Positions 28,195 through 35,685 of a stretch of 63,242 bases of DNA are shown in pieces. The notes below the pieces were generated by a model. The model saw only the letters and a list, made by a program, of their open reading frames with translations. It did no database searches and had not been told where the DNA came from. Both the position numbers and the translations under genes were made by a program. Positions within the stretch are counted from its first letter, which is position 1; the number at the start of each line of letters is the position of its first letter. The DNA is from a virus, in IMG/VR virus record IMGVR_UViG_3300032294_001820, positions 1 to 63,242 of that record; one strand, written 5' to 3'.

Positions 28195-29436
28195 TTACTG
28201 AATTGTAATCAATGAAGAATACTGTGGAGCCTCAAACTGTAAGCCCAAAGAAGAACTCATTCCGAACTCATAGAAGTTGTTCAAAGAAGGACCACCGTTG
28301 TTACGAGGATTAATTGTCCAAGTAGCATCATAGCCTAACAATTTAACAGTTTTGATTTTCTCTTTCTGCAATACGAAGGCATAATTTTGCCATGCAGCAG
28401 GGAAACTTGCTCTGTCCTCAAAACGCAAATTAGGTACTAAAACTGCTTTTGCTGAACCGATGTCAATCATGTTCAGGTTCAATTTAGCAACCATGTCGTT
28501 TGGAGTGTAACGAGTCAAGGCAGACTTAAACTGCTTAGACAATTGAAGGATACGAGTAGGGGTAGCAAACAAGAACTTCTCTTCTCCAAGTGGACCACCC
28601 ATTGTGTTCAGCAACGCTGATTCAACGGCATCTCCAAAAGAAGAAATAGGAGTTTGAATGTTTGGACTACCAGCAGCCAACATTTCGTTCAAGATACCAC
28701 CCATCATTTTAACGGGAGTTCCGTCAGCCAAGAACATCATACCTTTTTTACCCATCCACAATTGGTTGGACATAGAGATACGGAAGTTTTTTAACATTCT
28801 ATCACGCTCGTCTGCAAGGAAAGTAGGCAGGTAGTTGTTTGACTTGTATTTCAACAATTCAACAAAACCATAACGCATACCAATCGCTAACAGATAAATG
28901 TAATTGTATTTACGCTGAAGGTTCAAACGGTAGTAGTTGCTGATATTGGTAGCACTATCACCCTCGATTTGAGAAGCAAAAGTAAGAACATCACCTGCTG
29001 CAATAGCAGGAAGACTGTCGTTCTGCATTGGAGTAACGGTAATAACATTACCGGCTTTAGCAGTTACAGTTCCTTGCTTGTTGTTAGGGTAAGTCAATAC
29101 CATGTTCAAGGTAACATTGTCAGAAGTAACAAGGGTTACATTCTGAGTAGTTGGCCATGTAACGGTTGCACTTACGGCATTTACAGGAAGACCATAACGG
29201 TCATAAGGGGCTTCAAACCACTCGTGTTCATCACTTGTCTTAGTGATAGGTGATTTGTCCATAAGCAATTTCAAATCGTAAAACTGCTGTGGGGCAGAAT
29301 CTACAATCGAAGTGTAAATCTCTCTTTCGAGGATTGCTTGTTGTTGGCCTGTTAGACCTCCCCAAAAGGAACCAAGGGGGTTTGCTGCGTTATTATTATA
29401 CGCTGCATTAGGCGGGGTGTATTGTGTACTTGCCAT
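28195..29436 (-). CDS. Major capsid protein
   Basis: A 413-aa protein at the expected place, after a portal and a scaffold-like gene, with the length and composition of an HK97-fold major capsid protein. The N-terminus (MASTQYTPPNAAYNNN) is disordered, followed by a helix (LTGQQQAILEREIYTSIVD). A beta-rich insertion with TVTWPTTQNVTLVT lies near residues 85-155. The C-terminal half (RMLKNFRISMSNQLW onward) has the strand-helix pattern of a P-domain. A hairpin after the stop could fit high expression. Confidence 0.75.
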   Translation of the reverse strand: MASTQYTPPNAAYNNNAANPLGSFWGGLTGQQQAILEREIYTSIVDSAPQQFYDLKLLMDKSPITKTSDEHEWFEAPYDRYGLPVNAVSATVTWPTTQNVTLVTSDNVTLNMVLTYPNNKQGTVTAKAGNVITVTPMQNDSLPAIAAGDVLTFASQIEGDSATNISNYYRLNLQRKYNYIYLLAIGMRYGFVELLKYKSNNYLPTFLADERDRMLKNFRISMSNQLWMGKKGMMFLADGTPVKMMGGILNEMLAAGSPNIQTPISSFGDAVESALLNTMGGPLGEEKFLFATPTRILQLSKQFKSALTRYTPNDMVAKLNLNMIDIGSAKAVLVPNLRFEDRASFPAAWQNYAFVLQKEKIKTVKLLGYDATWTINPRNNGGPSLNNFYEFGMSSSLGLQFEAPQYSSLITIQ

Positions 29437-29449
29437 TTCTTTTTAAGAA

Positions 29450-30595
29450 TTAAATTTTGTGAGTGTTAGTTCGAAGCCAATCTGGTACTATGTTTTGCTC
29501 ATTGGATTTCATAGAACTATCTCCACCTTTTTCATCTGCAACGGTATCTCTCCCTCGGCTAACAACCCCTGCAAGTTGGTCAGAAAGTTCTTTGTTCTTC
29601 TGCTGTAACTTCGTAAGTTTTTTGCTCAATCTTTCGATTTCTGTGGGAGCATACTGAATTAATGCAAGTTTTTTGGCGGCATCTACCCGATAAGTACCAT
29701 CCTTGTTGAAAAACTCAGAACCTAAACCGCCACCTGTTAAGACCTTTTCGAGTTTCTTCAACTCTTTGTCGTCAATACCAGGGAAGTCAGCCTTGACCTG
29801 TTCGAGTGAACTGAGTGCGGAATTCTTGAAAGAGTTTTGTCTTTCGTTTTGAACACGCTTTGCCTCAGCAACCTGCCGGTCATTCTGTTGTTTGTCAAGT
29901 CGGAAAGCTTTTTCAGCAACCCTTAACAAGCGTAAGACTTCTTTAGAATTTGGGTCATCTTCAAATTCCTCTTGAGTCAATTCATCTGGTGCATAGGCTT
30001 CGATTAATGCCCATCTGTCCTGACTTTCCAAGTCTTTATTAAAATCAAGTTTCAATCCAGGAGCAGACATAATTGCTTGTTTCCAATCACTGCCATTGTT
30101 ATAGGCTTCGATAGCCTTAACGATTTCAGGAGGCATTTCAGCAAATGCTGTTTCTATATCTTCCTTGTATTTTTCGAGTTCTGTTGCCTTCTGTGCATTG
30201 GTTCTTTGCTTGTTAAAAGCCTCAACCAATTTTGCATATCCAGCAGGGGTGTTTACATCAATTCCTAATTTTTCCTTGATATAACCTTTGGCTTCGCTTT
30301 CATCCTTGAAATTTACTTTAGTACCTTTCTTAGATTGAAATACGCTTACTTCTTCTTCTTCATCCTGTTCTTCCTCAAATTCTACCTCAGCCTCAATTAC
30401 AGGTGCTTCGGTGTTTTCGGGAGTTTCAGTTGTTTCAGGTGCTTGTTGTCTGGGAGTATCCTCTACTTCGGTTAAATAACCCTTTGCTTTGGCATATTCT
30501 ACCGGTGATAAATGGTTTAGAACGGGGTCTAATTCCATTACCTCCCTGATTTCTACTTCTTGTTCAGGGGTTAAAAGTGCTTGTTGTTCTGACAT
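29450..30595 (-). CDS. Scaffold-like protein
   Basis: A 381-aa, very acidic protein between portal and major capsid genes, the usual place for a scaffold. Residues about 50-95 are Glu-rich and disordered. A clear coiled coil near 315-345 (EIERLSKKLTKLQQKNKELSDQL) precedes a short polar tail. A promoter with an overlapping inverted repeat sits 20 bases upstream. Confidence 0.65.
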   Translation of the reverse strand: MSEQQALLTPEQEVEIREVMELDPVLNHLSPVEYAKAKGYLTEVEDTPRQQAPETTETPENTEAPVIEAEVEFEEEQDEEEEVSVFQSKKGTKVNFKDESEAKGYIKEKLGIDVNTPAGYAKLVEAFNKQRTNAQKATELEKYKEDIETAFAEMPPEIVKAIEAYNNGSDWKQAIMSAPGLKLDFNKDLESQDRWALIEAYAPDELTQEEFEDDPNSKEVLRLLRVAEKAFRLDKQQNDRQVAEAKRVQNERQNSFKNSALSSLEQVKADFPGIDDKELKKLEKVLTGGGLGSEFFNKDGTYRVDAAKKLALIQYAPTEIERLSKKLTKLQQKNKELSDQLAGVVSRGRDTVADEKGGDSSMKSNEQNIVPDWLRTNTHKI

Positions 30596-30615
30596 ACTTT
30601 GTCCATTATTTTAGA

Positions 30616-30650
30616 CAAAGATATAAAATTCCTAATTATCGTACAAAAAA
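30616..30650 (-). promoter_or_regulatory. Promoter for scaffold and capsid genes
   Basis: On the minus strand, TTTTTTG (30644-30650) is followed by 20 bases and TATCTTTG (30616-30623). The match and spacing equal the Bacteroidota TTTG/TAnnTTTG layout found at several other sites in the window. Confidence 0.65.
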
Positions 30651-30657
30651 TTGTACG
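30640..30657. promoter_or_regulatory. Perfect inverted repeat over the -33 element (operator candidate)
   Basis: CGTACAA and TTGTACG (7 bp each, 4-base centre) form a perfect palindrome that overlaps the TTTTTTG element of the scaffold/capsid promoter. A repressor or phage regulator could bind here. No partner protein is identified. Confidence 0.5.
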
Positions 30658-30683
30658 GACAGAAAAATATACAATTGAAATAA

Positions 30684-30719
30684 AAACAAATGTCCGAGGG
30701 ATGCTGATTCCCTCGGACA
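30684..30719 (-). terminator. Strong terminator after the basic peptide gene
   Basis: A perfect 11-bp stem (30691-30701 with 30709-30719) with a 7-base loop is followed on the minus strand by a T-rich stretch. It separates the portal and basic-peptide transcription unit from the scaffold promoter. Confidence 0.8.
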
Positions 30720-30747
30720 CTCTCTCGTTTGAAGTGTAAAAGCAAAG

Positions 30748-30894
30748 TTAATACTTTTTGTACTTCATCATTGCTTTCTTTGCAGTTGCCTTACCCTTCG
30801 CAGGAACCGCTTTTTTAGCAGGAGAACTTTTCTTAGCAGGTGCCATTTTCTTGGCAGGTGCCATTTTTTTAGCAGGTTTTGGTTGCATCATCAT
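30748..30894 (-). CDS. Tiny Lys/Ala/Pro-rich basic peptide
   Basis: A 48-aa frame from 30894 (MMMQPKPAKK) to a TAA at 30748-30750. It is almost entirely APAKK-type repeats (PAKKMAPAKKMAPAKKSS) and ends in KYKKY. The composition is like histone H1 tails and other DNA- or RNA-binding basic peptides, so it may condense packaged DNA. It lies 19 bases after the portal gene and just before the terminator. Confidence 0.65.
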   Translation of the reverse strand: MMMQPKPAKKMAPAKKMAPAKKSSPAKKAVPAKGKATAKKAMMKYKKY

Positions 30895-30913
30895 ATGTGT
30901 GGAGTTTAAATTG

Positions 30914-33175
30914 TTACATTACTTGATTACTTTGTTGCCTCGGTTGTTGCCGACTTGCCATTTGAGCCTCTGACTTCATCATTGTTTCCAATAACTTAGC
31001 ATCCCTATTCTCAGCCATATTCGCATCAGCCCGTTCCATTTGCTCTAATTGTAGCATCTGATTCGCTATCTGCTGCTCCTGTGCCTGTGCCTCCATAGCC
31101 TGTCCTTGTGCTGCCATTGCCTCCTCTTGTTGACGCAGAATCTCCTGTTTCATTTTCAGATACCTGCGACTTGCACTATAAACCTCAGCCGGAGTACACA
31201 AATTAAGTACCTTGCTAAGAGTATTCTCGTCAAGCATACCCATTTGTAACAACTGCATCGCAACAACATTACCTTGGTTAATCAACTCCTTCTCGGGTTC
31301 GCTACGCTGTAAACTAATGCGGAAATCAGCCAATAGGTCATCAGCCGTAAAACTTATTCTCTCAGCACCTTCATCCCCAACAGCATTTATCAAAGTGTGT
31401 GGACTATCAGCATATATCTTCCTACCCCTGTTAGCAATACTCTGATACATTTGCTTCATGCAATCAGCCAAACTAAAGTAGAAATCCTCCTGAATAAGTG
31501 TTCCTCTGTTAATCATTGCCTGATTATTTCTAACCAATTCTAAACTACCGGTTCCAAGCATTTGCTCGTTTACACCCGTAATTGCCAATGCCGCACTTTT
31601 TACCTGACCAATCGCTGCACTTAAATACTCAAACCCATCAAGCCTTGTTCCAGGTATATTCGCAACAGCATTATTCAACCCAAATTTGCCATTTACCAAT
31701 ACAGGGTCGCCATTACGGATATTCCTTCTAAGCCCTTCTTCACCTTCCTCCTCGTCAATAATACCTCTGTCAATTAATGTAACAGGTGGAACTGCCCTAT
31801 TAACTTGATGCTCCTGTGCTGACCAAAAACGGTTAATCATTCGCTGTGGGTCAATCATAGAATCCAACGGACTAACCACCATTCCATTCCAATACTCAAA
31901 GGTCTGGACGCTATATGGGAATTTTGCACTGCTTGGATCTAAACTCGTTGTTTCCTGATAAGGCATAATTCCTGACTCCAAAACAATTGGAGCCATATCA
32001 TCGTCTTCGCCAAATGCACTGCTTGAAATATCGTACACAAATACACAATACCGAACTACATCAGCATTGAATTTCCGCTTCTTTTTGTTCTTACGATTCT
32101 TTCCTGAACCCTGTCCAAGAATCTTTTTATACTTTTCGTCTGTGGCAACAATGAGGTCTTTGTCTTCGTACTTCCCACCTTCGTAGTTAATACGCACAAA
32201 TAACTCATTCTCCATTTCATCGCTAACTACTCCGTATTCGTGTTCCTCAATATCACGCCAAAAAGCATAATAGGTACTTACCCTGCCTGTTTGGTCGCCT
32301 GTCCATAAACCATTGTCAAATTGGTCGCCATTGTTCTGATAACTTGCAATCTTCTCGATTTCCTCCCTTTGGAGTAAGGTCAAATCAGGGTACTTCTCAT
32401 ATATGTAGGTAGGGTCTAAAAACGCTTTATGGCCCATATACATAGAATCGCTTAGGTCATCTTTTTGGGCACTTACATCCCAAAAGAAATACCGGCTATC
32501 TAAACCCTCAAATACTTGGTGTCCGAAATGTTCCTTGTTAAATGCAACACATAGCCCCGAAGCACATAATTGCTTAGTAAGCCACTTCTTTAATTTTCCG
32601 TTTAAATCATTCCTGTCAGCAACAACCTTAATCAAGTTGTTTACATCACGAGTAAGGGTATCGAAATAATAACCATCAAATAGTCTTTCAGCATCTTCTG
32701 GTCCTTCTCCAATCGGGAATTGGTCTTGAAGAATATCCTTGAACATACCTCCCATTTCCTGAGCAATTTGGGAAATAATCATCATTTTGCTCATTTCTTC
32801 ATCTCGTTTCTGCTGAATACTCTCGCTTAGGGGTTCTGCCCTGTATTCGAAACTTGTCCTAATAGCATTACCTACATACTGACGAAGTACAGGTGCCATA
32901 ATATTATCTTGCCACCGAACCCTGCCATTAGGCTGTCCACTTTCGTCATTAAGGAATGTATCAATATCTTCATCCAACATCCACTGCCACTTCATTTGGT
33001 AGTTCGATAAAAGGAACATCCAATTGGTATCAGTTTTTGTTCTAAAAAAAGTTAGCCTCCAATCAAAGATTCTGCTAACAATATAGTTTGCCCAAGCTAA
33101 ATCATAATCCTCACCTTTCTTGCCGTCAATACCGGTAATCCTATTCGGTCTTATAGATGTAGTTGAGTATTCCAT
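30914..33175 (-). CDS. Portal protein
   Basis: A 753-aa protein located between terminase-region genes and scaffold/capsid, with the size of podoviral and crAss-like portals. The N-terminus has an aromatic-rich helix cluster (FLLSNYQMKWQWMLDE). A wing region around 190-330 and a clip-like acidic loop (about 375) follow. A Gln-rich helical barrel-like C-terminus (MAAQGQAMEAQAQEQQIANQ) ends the protein. The assignment rests on size, helical barrel and gene order. Confidence 0.75.
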   Translation of the reverse strand: MEYSTTSIRPNRITGIDGKKGEDYDLAWANYIVSRIFDWRLTFFRTKTDTNWMFLLSNYQMKWQWMLDEDIDTFLNDESGQPNGRVRWQDNIMAPVLRQYVGNAIRTSFEYRAEPLSESIQQKRDEEMSKMMIISQIAQEMGGMFKDILQDQFPIGEGPEDAERLFDGYYFDTLTRDVNNLIKVVADRNDLNGKLKKWLTKQLCASGLCVAFNKEHFGHQVFEGLDSRYFFWDVSAQKDDLSDSMYMGHKAFLDPTYIYEKYPDLTLLQREEIEKIASYQNNGDQFDNGLWTGDQTGRVSTYYAFWRDIEEHEYGVVSDEMENELFVRINYEGGKYEDKDLIVATDEKYKKILGQGSGKNRKNKKKRKFNADVVRYCVFVYDISSSAFGEDDDMAPIVLESGIMPYQETTSLDPSSAKFPYSVQTFEYWNGMVVSPLDSMIDPQRMINRFWSAQEHQVNRAVPPVTLIDRGIIDEEEGEEGLRRNIRNGDPVLVNGKFGLNNAVANIPGTRLDGFEYLSAAIGQVKSAALAITGVNEQMLGTGSLELVRNNQAMINRGTLIQEDFYFSLADCMKQMYQSIANRGRKIYADSPHTLINAVGDEGAERISFTADDLLADFRISLQRSEPEKELINQGNVVAMQLLQMGMLDENTLSKVLNLCTPAEVYSASRRYLKMKQEILRQQEEAMAAQGQAMEAQAQEQQIANQMLQLEQMERADANMAENRDAKLLETMMKSEAQMASRQQPRQQSNQVM

Positions 33176-33909
33176 TATTTGTCTTGTTTTTCTCTTTCGT
33201 GTGCCATATCCATAAGTGTTCTGCCTTTCATACCCTCTATTTCAATCTTCTTAGAAACTGTACGAACACCATATCCCTCCTCCACATTTTTTATTACTGC
33301 TGGTAACTCTTCGTGAATCTTCACGCACATATCAACATACTTTTTTCTTTCATCGGTATCTGTAATTTCCTCTGGATTTCTATTGAGAAAATACATAAAA
33401 TCGTCCAATATCTTTTCAGCCATCAACCTTGCCTTGAACCTGGCATTGGGATTGAACATTTCCATTCTTCGGATAGCAGTGTTTACTTCCTCGGAAAAGG
33501 TACCTCTTAGGTAATTGTCGAAATCCTGATTGCTTATTCCATCACGCAGTCTGTCTTTATTGACATCCCACATAGCCCGTTTTACTGACCTGTTACGCCT
33601 TGAAGATTCAGCCATTTCAGTCTTTGCGTATTCGCTACACGGGCTTGCGTATAGCCACACAAAGTACATTTGCCAAGTCTTTAGTATTTTGAACTCTTCA
33701 ATTCTGCCAAGTTCAGGGTATTCTTTCCGTAAATCAGTAAGGATATACCGATTGTCCTTATTGATATTAGGAACAAACAGTATATCCTCACCAAGACTTA
33801 CATCAGGTTTTTTGGTTTCAGCCCCCAAACCTCTTTCGTTAGAGAGTTTCTCCACTTTTTGAGATTCGGGATGCTTTCCCATTTCTTCCTGTGGAGGCAG
33901 TTCAACCAT
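33175..33909 (-). CDS. Hypothetical protein between decoration and portal genes
   Basis: A 244-aa, mostly helical and charged protein, starting MVELPPQEEMGKHPES. The centre (LKTWQMYFVWLYASPCSEY) is hydrophobic, and the C-terminus (KGRTLMDMAHEREKQDK) is basic. Its stop overlaps the portal start by one base, so the two are co-translated. Similar proteins occur before portals in Bacteroidota podoviruses. No function is assigned. Confidence 0.5.
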   Translation of the reverse strand: MVELPPQEEMGKHPESQKVEKLSNERGLGAETKKPDVSLGEDILFVPNINKDNRYILTDLRKEYPELGRIEEFKILKTWQMYFVWLYASPCSEYAKTEMAESSRRNRSVKRAMWDVNKDRLRDGISNQDFDNYLRGTFSEEVNTAIRRMEMFNPNARFKARLMAEKILDDFMYFLNRNPEEITDTDERKKYVDMCVKIHEELPAVIKNVEEGYGVRTVSKKIEIEGMKGRTLMDMAHEREKQDK

Positions 33910-33931
33910 TTTTTATATACCCGATTTAGAA

Positions 33932-34699
33932 TTACGGACGAGCCAAGTAATCGGCAGCAACACCTGTACCACCAAAGATAGAAGACCAACTTCCAGCGAA
34001 AAGAATATCTGCGGTGTCATCTACATAGACAACAGCCTCACGATTGAATACCTCAAAAGTACCTGCGGCATTCTGAACTTTCTCTGTGTAGGCAACCTCA
34101 TAGGTGTTGTAAGTCGCAGCAGTAAGATTTGCCAAAGGAATACCTGTGTTGGCATTAATTACCGAAGGAGTACCATTTGGCTGAACCAATGCAGTAACTA
34201 CGGTCTGAGTAACAGCAAGGCTAATGCTCATATTGAAGTCATAAACTTCCTGATTCAAAGTACCTAAGTTACCCTGAATACGAAGGTCGTTTGCAACATT
34301 CGTAGCAGTGTAAGTTCCTTGGGAATCTGCTGTTATTTGTGCTGCAATAGCAGTAACCAAAGCTGCAATCGCAGGAGCAGTAGTACCAGTAATGTAAATG
34401 TAGGTACTTGGATTAATTCCACTTGCAGGGTCAGGGAAAATCCGAACCGTGTACTGAGTGTTTGCGGTAGGAACAACAGCAGCAGTGTTAAATTCCTTTA
34501 CGGAAAATACACCAGCACTTGAAGCGGTTACGGTGTTATCCGTAATATCTACCCACTTAATTACACCGCCCCATGACAAACTGCCAACGGTTACGGTAGT
34601 ATCTTGAACACTTAATTCTCCGTTTGCAATCGCCACATCGGCAGCAACGGAAGGGTTTGTGTTCAAAACCCCAATGAGTGAATAATTCTTTAAAGCCAT
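33932..34699 (-). CDS. Capsid decoration or head fibre-like protein
   Basis: A 255-aa protein, Thr/Ala/Val-rich and beta-dominated, with almost no Cys and few charges, beginning MALKNYSLIGVLNTNPSV. This composition is typical of auxiliary capsid or head fibre proteins. It has its own promoter 31 bases upstream and leads the portal operon. Confidence 0.55.
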   Translation of the reverse strand: MALKNYSLIGVLNTNPSVAADVAIANGELSVQDTTVTVGSLSWGGVIKWVDITDNTVTASSAGVFSVKEFNTAAVVPTANTQYTVRIFPDPASGINPSTYIYITGTTAPAIAALVTAIAAQITADSQGTYTATNVANDLRIQGNLGTLNQEVYDFNMSISLAVTQTVVTALVQPNGTPSVINANTGIPLANLTAATYNTYEVAYTEKVQNAAGTFEVFNREAVVYVDDTADILFAGSWSSIFGGTGVAADYLARP

Positions 34700-34729
34700 T
34701 TTTTGTTAAATAAATAGTTGAACTTGATA

Positions 34730-34763
34730 CAAATATACAATTGTCTAAGAAACTATACAAAAA
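34730..34763 (-). promoter_or_regulatory. Promoter for the decoration and portal genes
   Basis: On the minus strand, a TTTG (34758-34761, in a TTTTTG run) is followed by 20 bases and TATATTTG (34730-34737). It matches the scaffold promoter in spacing and element order. Confidence 0.65.
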
Positions 34764-34769
34764 AATAAA

Positions 34770-35117
34770 TTATTCCTCAATAAAATCTTCATCTGTCCTA
34801 TCACGAACCGCCTTAGAACTACTCAGAACCGCCCCTCTCTCTCTGCCTCCATATTTCATATCTTGTATCCATATTTCCTGAATCTCTTTTCGGTACATCT
34901 TTGTCAGTATCTCTACTTTCCTTAACTCCCTCAATATGTGCTTTATTTCCTTGGGGCAACTCCGCTTCGCCTCCACTGAGGTTATTTCTGCCGTCATTTT
35001 CACCAAATACTCTATCAACTCTAAATGAGTTGGCATTAACTCCCGTAACTTCGCTGATGTATCCGGTAATTTCCGTTTGATTTTGTTCTGAAACCCTATC
35101 TGATTTTTCTCTGTCAT
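34770..35117 (-). CDS. Basic helical protein, overlapping the next gene in another frame
   Basis: A 115-aa frame, Lys/Arg/Glu-rich and helical (MTEKNQIGFQNKIKRK), lying within the C-terminal half of the 199-aa gene in a different frame on the same strand, with about 299 bases shared. It lies between the terminase and portal genes, where small terminase subunits and helical assembly proteins are common. Both frames look protein-like, so I list both and note the overlap as unusual. Confidence 0.45.
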   Translation of the reverse strand: MTEKNQIGFQNKIKRKLPDTSAKLRELMPTHLELIEYLVKMTAEITSVEAKRSCPKEIKHILRELRKVEILTKMYRKEIQEIWIQDMKYGGRERGAVLSSSKAVRDRTDEDFIEE

Positions 35118-35418
35118 ACCTTTGCTTTGTTATTATCGCAGGACTTACCTCTTTATCCTCAATTATTAACTGAACCCTTAACTTAACTTTTAACAATGCA
35201 CAAACTCTAAGTACCTCATAATGACTAATATACTTAGTATTTACGCTGTCTGTAATTAGCCACAATCTCAAATCATCGTACTTCACCCCTGTCGAAGCCG
35301 TCAAACGCAAAGGACTTACATTGAAATCCTTTATGCGTTTGATTATCAACTTCTTCAATTGAGTGTTGTGCAGGATTATATCAACCCTGCCGGGGTCAAT
35401 ATTTTCATCCTTTAGCAA
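34819..35418 (-). CDS. HTH-like protein, terminase-region regulator or small terminase candidate
   Basis: A 199-aa protein. The N-terminal half (about 10-90) has an HTH-like pattern (LRLTASTGVKYDDLRLWLI and YEVLRVCALLKVKLRVQ). The C-terminal half is polar and Gly-rich (GENDGRNNLSGGEAELPQ), as expected for sequence constrained by an overlapping frame. The start overlaps the 89-aa gene by 14 bases. It lies downstream of the terminase, so a small terminase or regulator is plausible but unproven. Confidence 0.5.
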   Translation of the reverse strand: MLKDENIDPGRVDIILHNTQLKKLIIKRIKDFNVSPLRLTASTGVKYDDLRLWLITDSVNTKYISHYEVLRVCALLKVKLRVQLIIEDKEVSPAIITKQRYDREKSDRVSEQNQTEITGYISEVTGVNANSFRVDRVFGENDGRNNLSGGEAELPQGNKAHIEGVKESRDTDKDVPKRDSGNMDTRYEIWRQRERGGSE

Positions 35419-35674
35419 ACCTGTGTTGCATTACATTAAACTTCGCAGTTTCTAATACCCCTACTACCTCAAAGGCAGACAAGGTATTCGGATACTCAGG
35501 GTCTGAACTATCAATTCTTAACTGCATATCCATACTTCCATCTTTCTTCATCGTTCTCTCGAATACAAAGAAATCTACTCTGGCTACGCCCTCTGGCAAC
35601 TCAATCTGTGGAACTGCCTGATTTGCCTCACTTGGGGCTTGAAATTGTGGTAAAATGAACTTCTCGTCTGACAT
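35405..35674 (-). CDS. Hypothetical protein downstream of terminase
   Basis: An 89-aa protein starting MSDEKFILPQFQAPSEAN, with a disordered N-terminus and a short alpha/beta part (ARVDFFVFERTMKKDGSMD). It starts 11 bases after the terminase stop and overlaps the HTH-like gene. No family is recognised. Confidence 0.5.
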   Translation of the reverse strand: MSDEKFILPQFQAPSEANQAVPQIELPEGVARVDFFVFERTMKKDGSMDMQLRIDSSDPEYPNTLSAFEVVGVLETAKFNVMQHRFAKG

Positions 35675-35685
35675 ATAAATTAAAA

